Assembly: GCA_018895765.1 (NCBI GenBank)
Contig: JAHINX010000066.1
Location: forward strand, 1-23,727
Reading direction: 5' to 3'
Origin: Patescibacteria group bacterium
GTDB taxonomy: Bacteria > Patescibacteriota > Patescibacteriia > GCA-002772895
Length of the DNA stretch: 23,727 bases
This document shows, one piece after another, positions 19,920-23,727 of this stretch (its first letter is position 1; the number at the start of each line of letters is the position of its first letter). Made by a program: the position numbers and the translations under genes. The notes under the pieces were generated by a model. The model worked only from the letters and a program-made list of their open reading frames with translations. It did no database searches and was not told the origin of the DNA.

Positions 19920-19920
19920 A

Positions 19921-20406
19921 CTATTCCTTTTCCGCAGTTGGTTTTTTACAAGTGGTTAAATCAATAATTACGTTATACGCATCCCAATAATCGCCATGAT
20001 TGTCGTATCCAATATAGTATGTATCCAATCGACAACTGATATAAGGAATAGTCTCTGCCACATAAACCGTTTTGTTTTTGTCGGCAAAATGCAAAAATTT
20101 CTTCCATCTATTTTCCCAGTTATTTGTTTGGCCGGTTGTTACGGTGGCGATTTGATAATTTTTTCTTCCATCAAAAAAAGCTACTTTGTAAGACGTTGTA
20201 TATGATTTTTTTGTGTGGTATTTGGTACAGTCCGATGATACAATATGTTCGCCGTCTTTTTTGAGCTTGATATTGCAAGTTGGATAAACTTCTTTTATGG
20301 TGTTTTCCGATTCTGTTGTGCCAATAAGTATACCAATTGTATGCCTAGGACCAGAACAAGCGGAAAGGGCAAAAAGCAAGATAAGAATAGCCAGAATTTT
20401 TTGCAT
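19921..20406 (-). CDS. Putative lipoprotein of unknown function
   Basis: A 161-residue protein with a classic lipoprotein signal: MQKILAILILLFALSAC, with the lipobox LSAC placing the modified Cys at residue 17. The mature part begins SGPRHTIGILIG and contains three further Cys residues (CNIKLKKDGEHIVSSDC, SCRLD) and a C-terminal one (TTCKK), which could form disulfides outside the cell. It lacks further membrane segments. GGGAGG lies just before the ATG, and a promoter is visible on the same strand (20443-20471). It converges with mnmA. I do not recognise the family. Confidence 0.75.
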   Translation of the reverse strand: MQKILAILILLFALSACSGPRHTIGILIGTTESENTIKEVYPTCNIKLKKDGEHIVSSDCTKYHTKKSYTTSYKVAFFDGRKNYQIATVTTGQTNNWENRWKKFLHFADKNKTVYVAETIPYISCRLDTYYIGYDNHGDYWDAYNVIIDLTTCKKPTAEKE

Positions 20407-20442
20407 TTTTCCTCCCTTTTTGTGAAGGTGCGATATGCGGAC

Positions 20443-20471
20443 AGTTTAGTATAATTTTGAAAGGGTGTCAA
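20443..20471 (-). promoter_or_regulatory. Promoter of the lipoprotein gene
   Basis: On the minus strand TTGACA (20471-20466) is followed by a 17-nt spacer and TAAACT (20448-20443). A TATACT box nearby is too close to the -35 (12 nt) to be used with it. Confidence 0.55.
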
Positions 20472-20486
20472 ATATCAGGATTTCAG

Positions 20487-20520
20487 AACCCCCTCTAACT
20501 TCCCCTTCTAAAGGGGGAGA
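20487..20520. repeat. CCCCCTCTAACTTCCCC...AAAGGGGGAG palindromic word
   Basis: CCCCCT...TTCCCCTT is followed by AAGGGGGAG, so the two halves can pair in more than one register. It lies between the divergent lipoprotein and alaS promoters and codes for nothing. From memory, very similar words are spread through unrelated bacterial genomes. Confidence 0.5.
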
Positions 20521-20530
20521 AAATTTTGGG

Positions 20531-20559
20531 TTGCAAGAAAACTAATTTTCCTATAAACT
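20531..20559 (+). promoter_or_regulatory. Possible alaS promoter
   Basis: TTGCAA (20531-20536), 17-nt spacer, TAAACT (20554-20559), 46 nt before the alaS ATG. Weak consensus at both boxes. Confidence 0.35.
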
Positions 20560-20569
20560 ATTTATATAA

Positions 20570-20600
20570 CTAAACGCTAAATGCTATACGCTAAGCGCTG
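20570..20600. repeat. CTAAACG-word repeat before alaS
   Basis: CTAAACG, CTAAATG, CTATACG, CTAAGCG are tandem seven-letter variants ending 5 nt before the alaS ATG. The word is the same as at 6209, 6901 and 14272. Confidence 0.65.
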
Positions 20601-20605
20601 TTATT

Positions 20606-22375
20606 ATGACCGTAAAAGAATTAAGGCAAAAATTTTTAGAATTTTTTCGCGAGCACGGACATGCAATTGTTCCGGGCGCTCCTTTGATTCCGGAAAATAA
20701 TCCGACCGTACTTTTTACAACAGCCGGAATGCATCCTTTGGTGCCTTATTTAGAAGGAGAGAAACATCCCGAGGGCGCGCGTCTTGCTAGTGTACAAAAA
20801 TGTATAAGAACGACAGACATAGAAGAAGTGGGTGATGCATCGCACCTTACCTTTTTTGAAATGCTTGGTAATTGGTCTTTGGGTGATTATGGCAAGCGCG
20901 AAGCGATTGAAATGAGTTTTGAATTTTTAACAAGCCCGGAATGGCTTAATATTCCGATAAAAAAATTAGCAATTACTGTTTTTGAAGGTGATGCGGAAGT
21001 GTCGCGTGATGATGAGTCGGCTGAGGTTTGGAAAAAATTAGGGATTCCGGATCATAAAATATCTTTTATGGGGCGCGCTGATAATTGGTGGGGACCGGCA
21101 GGCGAGACAGGGCCGTGCGGACCGGATACGGAGATGTTCTATTATGTCGGCGAGGGGGATCCAAGCCAAAAGAGCAATCCAAAGACAGATAGCGCAAAAT
21201 GGGTAGAAATCTGGAATGATGTTTTTATGCTTTATGATAAAAGGGCTGAAGGTAAATACGCCGAATTAATTCAAAAGAATATTGATACAGGGATGGGTTT
21301 GGAGCGGACTTCTGCTGTGCTTCAGGGAAAGGCGTCTGTTTATGAAATAGAGCTTTTTACTCCCTTACTTGCGCAGATTGAGCGCTTATGCGGATATAAA
21401 TATGAAGAAAGACTAAAAGAGTTTAGGATTATTGCCGATCACGCCCGCGCTTCCGCTTTTATTTTGGCAGAAGGAGTTTTGCCGTCAAATCTTGATCAGG
21501 GATATGTCTTGCGCCGGCTTATACGTAGAGCATACCGCATGGGGCGCCAGCTTGGCATAGAAGGCCCATTTCTTTCCAGAATATCGGAAATAGTGATAAA
21601 TCAGATGAGGAGCGATTATCCGGAGTTGCAGGATAATAAATCATTTATAATGTCCGGTATTTCACAAGAAGAAGAAAAATTTGAAAAAACATTGGAGCGC
21701 GGATTACGCGAATTCGGAAAGATGTCTACAGATGGCAAGCTATCCGGCAAAGATGCGTTTGTTCTTTTTTCCACATACGGTTTTCCTTATGAAATGACAG
21801 AAGAGCTAGCAAAAGAAAAGGGCATAGAAATAGCCAAAGCGGAATTTGATAAAGAATTCAAAGAACATCAGGAAATATCGCGAAAGGGCGCTGAGGCAAA
21901 ATTTAAGGGTGGACTTGCCGATAGCGATGAAGAAACAAAAAGATTGCATACCGCGACACATCTTTTACAGGCGGCTTTAAGGAGAGTCCTGGGAGAACAT
22001 GTTGAGCAAAAGGGTTCAAACATAACAGTCGATCGTTTGCGTTTTGATTTTATGCATCCGGACAAATTAACGGAAGATGAGAAAATAAAAGTTGAATATT
22101 CGGTAAATAGCGCAATAAAAGCCGATTATCCCGTAACTTGGGAAGAAATACCAACTGAAGAAGCGAAAAAACAAGGCGCGCTTGGATTTTTTGGCCACAA
22201 ATATGGGGATATGGTCAAGGTGTACACCATTGGAAAAGGCGATGATATTTTTTCAAAAGAAATATGCGGAGGACCACATGTAACGCATACCGGTCGGCTT
22301 GGACATTTCAAAATAATAAAAGAAGAGGCAGTAAGCGCTGGAATACGCAGAATAAAGGCAATTTTTGAAAAGTAA
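20606..22375 (+). CDS. alaS: Alanyl-tRNA synthetase, short form without C-terminal domain
   Basis: Class II synthetase charging tRNA-Ala. The catalytic domain begins MTVKELRQKFLEFFREHGH, with FTTAGMHPLVPYL, QKCIRTTDIEEVGDASH, FFEMLGNWSLGDYGK and GPAGETGPCGPDTEMFY. The tRNA-recognition helices follow (IIADHARASAFILAEGVLPS, GYVLRRLIRRAYR). The editing domain has its zinc site (HTATH and CGGPHVTHT) and ends at GIRRIKAIFEK. At 589 residues it stops directly after the editing domain and lacks the DHHA1/C-Ala dimerisation part of the usual 870-residue enzyme. No continuation is seen downstream, so this is a natural short form rather than a frameshift in this window. Confidence 0.94.
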   Translation: MTVKELRQKFLEFFREHGHAIVPGAPLIPENNPTVLFTTAGMHPLVPYLEGEKHPEGARLASVQKCIRTTDIEEVGDASHLTFFEMLGNWSLGDYGKREAIEMSFEFLTSPEWLNIPIKKLAITVFEGDAEVSRDDESAEVWKKLGIPDHKISFMGRADNWWGPAGETGPCGPDTEMFYYVGEGDPSQKSNPKTDSAKWVEIWNDVFMLYDKRAEGKYAELIQKNIDTGMGLERTSAVLQGKASVYEIELFTPLLAQIERLCGYKYEERLKEFRIIADHARASAFILAEGVLPSNLDQGYVLRRLIRRAYRMGRQLGIEGPFLSRISEIVINQMRSDYPELQDNKSFIMSGISQEEEKFEKTLERGLREFGKMSTDGKLSGKDAFVLFSTYGFPYEMTEELAKEKGIEIAKAEFDKEFKEHQEISRKGAEAKFKGGLADSDEETKRLHTATHLLQAALRRVLGEHVEQKGSNITVDRLRFDFMHPDKLTEDEKIKVEYSVNSAIKADYPVTWEEIPTEEAKKQGALGFFGHKYGDMVKVYTIGKGDDIFSKEICGGPHVTHTGRLGHFKIIKEEAVSAGIRRIKAIFEK

Positions 22376-22418
22376 TATTTGGCTTAATTTGCAAGAAAAA
22401 CACTTCATTTATTAGCCC

Positions 22419-22447
22419 TTGACATTTTTTACAAAATCATTTATACT
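22419..22447 (+). promoter_or_regulatory. Promoter of infA
   Basis: TTGACA (22419-22424), 17-nt spacer, TATACT (22442-22447): a near-perfect housekeeping promoter. A start near 22454 leaves a leader of about 18 nt without a Shine-Dalgarno site before the ATG at 22472. Confidence 0.85.
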
Positions 22448-22471
22448 ATAAAAAGTAATAATTTATCTAAA

Positions 22472-22720
22472 ATGGGTAAAAATAAAGACGAACAAGTAGC
22501 CGCCTCAGGCTCTAAAGATTTTATTGAGGAAAAAGGCGAAGTCATAGAACTTTTGCCAGCAGGCACATTTAAGGTTGAACTGGAAAATGGCCATACTATT
22601 TTGGCTCATTTGTCAGGCAAGATGAGAATGTTTAAAATAAGGATATTGCCTGGCGATAAAGTGAAAGTCCAGATGACCCCGTACGATTTGACAAAAGGAA
22701 GGGTAGTGTTCCGGTTCTAG
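22472..22720 (+). CDS. infA: Translation initiation factor IF-1
   Basis: Binds the 30S A site during initiation. The S1-like OB fold is complete: GEVIELLPAGTFKVELENGH, ILAHLSGKMRMFKIRILPGDKVKVQ, and the end MTPYDLTKGRVVFRF. At 82 residues it is about 10 longer than typical because of a polar N-terminal stretch (GKNKDEQVAASGSKDFIEE). It has its own strong promoter and lies upstream of rpmJ and rpsM, the usual order at the end of the spc/alpha ribosomal-protein cluster. Confidence 0.94.
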   Translation: MGKNKDEQVAASGSKDFIEEKGEVIELLPAGTFKVELENGHTILAHLSGKMRMFKIRILPGDKVKVQMTPYDLTKGRVVFRF

Positions 22721-22725
22721 TAGTT

Positions 22726-22881
22726 GGAACCTCTGATAAATATAGTGCCGTAGCCAAAATTTGAAGATTACAGTAGGTAATATGTTTTTCAGAGGTTCCT
22801 ATTATGAGTGTTGCCGAGATATGCGCATCCCGATGCTCCTCGGGTTTTTTAGAACCCGCAAAATGGGACTATTGCGCATAT
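22726..22881 (+). promoter_or_regulatory. Nested hairpins between infA and rpmJ
   Basis: Two inverted repeats lie in tandem. GGAACCTCTGA (22726-22736) pairs perfectly with TCAGAGGTTCC (22789-22799). ATATGCGCA (22819-22827) pairs with TGCGCATAT (22873-22881), and the latter encloses the terminator-like hairpin at 22829-22850. They may form an attenuated leader for rpmJ-rpsM or be palindromic insertions; the sequence does not decide. Confidence 0.6.
22829..22850 (+). terminator. Terminator-like hairpin after infA
   Basis: CCCGA (22829-22833) pairs with TCGGG (22840-22844) around TGCTCC, followed by TTTTTT (22845-22850). An alternative hairpin CGGGTT-TTTTAG-AACCCG overlaps it, so a switch is possible. 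Confidence 0.7.
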
Positions 22882-22909
22882 TAACTTTTTAATATAGAGT
22901 TATTATAAA
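22881..22909 (+). promoter_or_regulatory. Possible promoter of rpmJ-rpsM
   Basis: TTAACT (22881-22886), 17-nt spacer, TATAAA (22904-22909), 17 nt before the rpmJ ATG. It would restart transcription after the terminator-like hairpin. Confidence 0.4.
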
Positions 22910-22926
22910 TATAGTTATTGTTAATT

Positions 22927-23040
22927 ATGAAAGTACGCGCATCAGTAAAAAAAATGTGCAAGGACTGCAAGGTTATACGGAGAAATAAAAGAGTCCAAGT
23001 AATTTGTAAAAATCCTAGGCATAAACAGCGCCAGGGTTAA
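22927..23040 (+). CDS. rpmJ: Ribosomal protein bL36
   Basis: A 37-residue zinc-binding protein of the large subunit. The sequence MKVRASVKKMCKDCKVIRRN and its end CKNPRHKQRQG show the canonical pattern: C11, C14, C27 and H32 as zinc ligands. It is too short for many gene callers but unmistakable. It lies between infA and rpsM as in most bacteria. No Shine-Dalgarno site precedes the ATG. Confidence 0.96.
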   Translation: MKVRASVKKMCKDCKVIRRNKRVQVICKNPRHKQRQG

Positions 23041-23072
23041 ATTTTTAATTTATAGAACAAAAAATATAAAAT

Positions 23073-23462
23073 ATGGCAAGAATTTCTGGAGTTAATTTAC
23101 CAATGAATAAAAGAATAGAAGTTGCGGTAACTTATATTTATGGTATTGGAAAAGTGGCTGCAAAATCAACTTTGAAATCAGCAGGAATAAATCCTGATAC
23201 AAGAACAAAGGATTTAACTGAAGATGAAGTAAATAAGTTGAGGATAGTAATTGAAAAACAGTATATTACCGAAGGTGAACTGCGAAGGCAGGTGGCTTCT
23301 AATGTAAGACGGTTAAAAGAGATCGGTTCTTTTAGAGGTTCAAGACATGCGAAGGGTTTGCCTGCGCGCGGACAAAGAACAAAGACAAACTCTCGGACTG
23401 TGCGCGGAAATAAACGTGTTACCATGGGTTCCGGCCGTAAAGAGGCAGGACAAAAAACATAA
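23073..23462 (+). CDS. rpsM: Ribosomal protein uS13
   Basis: 30S head protein that contacts the P-site tRNA and bridges to the large subunit. Its 129 residues include the start MARISGVNLPMNKRIEVAVTY, the helix-two-turn-helix YGIGKVAAKSTLKSAGI, ELRRQVASNVRRLKEIGSFRG, and the C-terminal RHAKGLPARGQRTKTNSRT tail, which is complete. It follows rpmJ by 32 nt. The stop TAA overlaps the first word of the repeat that follows. Unlike the standard order, rpsK does not come next; nusG does. Confidence 0.96.
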   Translation: MARISGVNLPMNKRIEVAVTYIYGIGKVAAKSTLKSAGINPDTRTKDLTEDEVNKLRIVIEKQYITEGELRRQVASNVRRLKEIGSFRGSRHAKGLPARGQRTKTNSRTVRGNKRVTMGSGRKEAGQKT

Positions 23463-23555
23463 CACAGATTTTTAAACACAGATAACACAGATATGCGCTT
23501 CGCGCAATAAAAATAATTTTCTGTGAAATCTGTGAATGAATTATCTGTGTTAAAT
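23461..23555. repeat. AACACAGAT inverted word repeat before nusG
   Basis: AACACAGAT occurs at 23461-23469, 23475-23483 and 23484-23492. Its complement ATCTGTGTT is at 23543-23551, with partial copies (TTCTGTGAA, ATCTGTGAA) from 23518. In the middle is the hairpin TGCGC-TTC-GCGCA (23494-23506). The right arm ends 6 nt before the nusG ATG and contains TGTGTTAAAT, close to the extended -10 seen before uvrD. Confidence 0.75.
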
Positions 23556-23557
23556 TT

Positions 23558-23727
23558 ATGGCCAAACAATTAGAACGCGGAAGACAGTGGTATGCTATAC
23601 ACACTTATTCCGGATACGAAGAAAACGTTACCGAAAACTTAAAACAACGCATTGAGTCATACGATATGCATGACAAAATTTTTGATGTGCTGATTCCAAC
23701 CGAAAAAAAAATAAAAATTAAAAATGG
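23558..23727 (+). CDS. nusG: Transcription termination/antitermination protein NusG, 3' end missing
   Basis: The first 56 residues of NusG, a factor that binds RNA polymerase and couples it to Rho or the ribosome. The NGN-domain start is clear: GRQWYAIHTYSGYEENVTEN (W, Y, H, Y and G at family positions), then LKQRI and DKIFDVLIPTEK. The gene runs off the window. Its position after rpsM, not after secE, is unusual. The normal downstream partners rplK and rplA may follow outside the window; rplJ-rplL is already separate at 5663-6753. Confidence 0.92.
   Translation, partial: MAKQLERGRQWYAIHTYSGYEENVTENLKQRIESYDMHDKIFDVLIPTEKKIKIKN

Noticed and set aside
20407..20605. T-box riboswitch before alaS
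   Set aside because: No T-box sequence, specifier loop or terminator/antiterminator pair is seen; the region holds promoters and word repeats.
21868..22311. Minus-strand frames inside alaS
   Set aside because: Shadows of a gene with an unbroken set of AlaRS motifs.

Overview
The window looks like a piece of a Candidate Phyla Radiation (Patescibacteria, most likely Parcubacteria-type) chromosome. The reasons are the AT-rich composition, very short intergenic gaps, compact versions of core proteins (an AlaRS that stops after the editing domain, a MetRS without a C-terminal extension, a UvrD without a C-terminal tail), an archaeal-looking UMP kinase, and the almost complete lack of Shine-Dalgarno sites in front of core genes. 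TGA is used as a stop (pyrH, PBP), so this is not a code-25 lineage. The exact taxon is inference.

Layout: (1) 1-2540, the 3' part of mltG, a small membrane protein, a 194-bp palindromic element and a DUF4015-type putative glycosidase. (2) 2634-6753, uvrD/pcrA, pyrH, then an L10-leader-controlled rplJ-rplL operon. (3) 6916-11150, rarA overlapping a class B penicillin-binding protein, then murF. (4) 11280-11354, tRNA-Glu(CTC) with its own promoter and terminator, followed by a Nudix gene. (5) 11854-12952, a block of three small unknown genes with strong Shine-Dalgarno sites, bounded by a 32-bp direct repeat containing terminator hairpins. (6) A minus-strand diacylglycerol-kinase-family gene. 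(7) 14113-16159, a strong promoter, a roughly 220-nt multi-stem structured region, yidC, a four-helix-bundle gene flanked by inverted word repeats, and an SPFH protein. (8) 16160-19865, a second large palindrome, metG, a coiled-coil protein, a CvpA-like protein and mnmA. (9) A minus-strand lipoprotein, then alaS, infA, rpmJ, rpsM and the 5' end of nusG.

The genes cover cell-wall assembly (MltG, PBP, MurF), membrane-protein insertion (YidC), translation (L10, L7/L12, IF-1, L36, S13, MetRS, AlaRS, tRNA-Glu, MnmA), DNA repair (UvrD, RarA) and pyrimidine metabolism (UMP kinase). Small surface or regulatory genes are interspersed.

The most unusual aspect is what fills the gaps between genes. Nearly every intergenic space holds a short word of about 7-14 nt repeated two to four times with small changes, often with its reverse complement on the other side of a hairpin, and often ending right at the next start codon. 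One such inverted pair encloses the complete four-helix-bundle gene (15123-15535). Two larger palindromes (1171-1364 and 16160-16335) share an inner core but have copy-specific outer arms that pair only within their own copy. A four-helix-bundle-protein/word-repeat system is my best candidate for an undescribed element; the mechanism is hypothesis.
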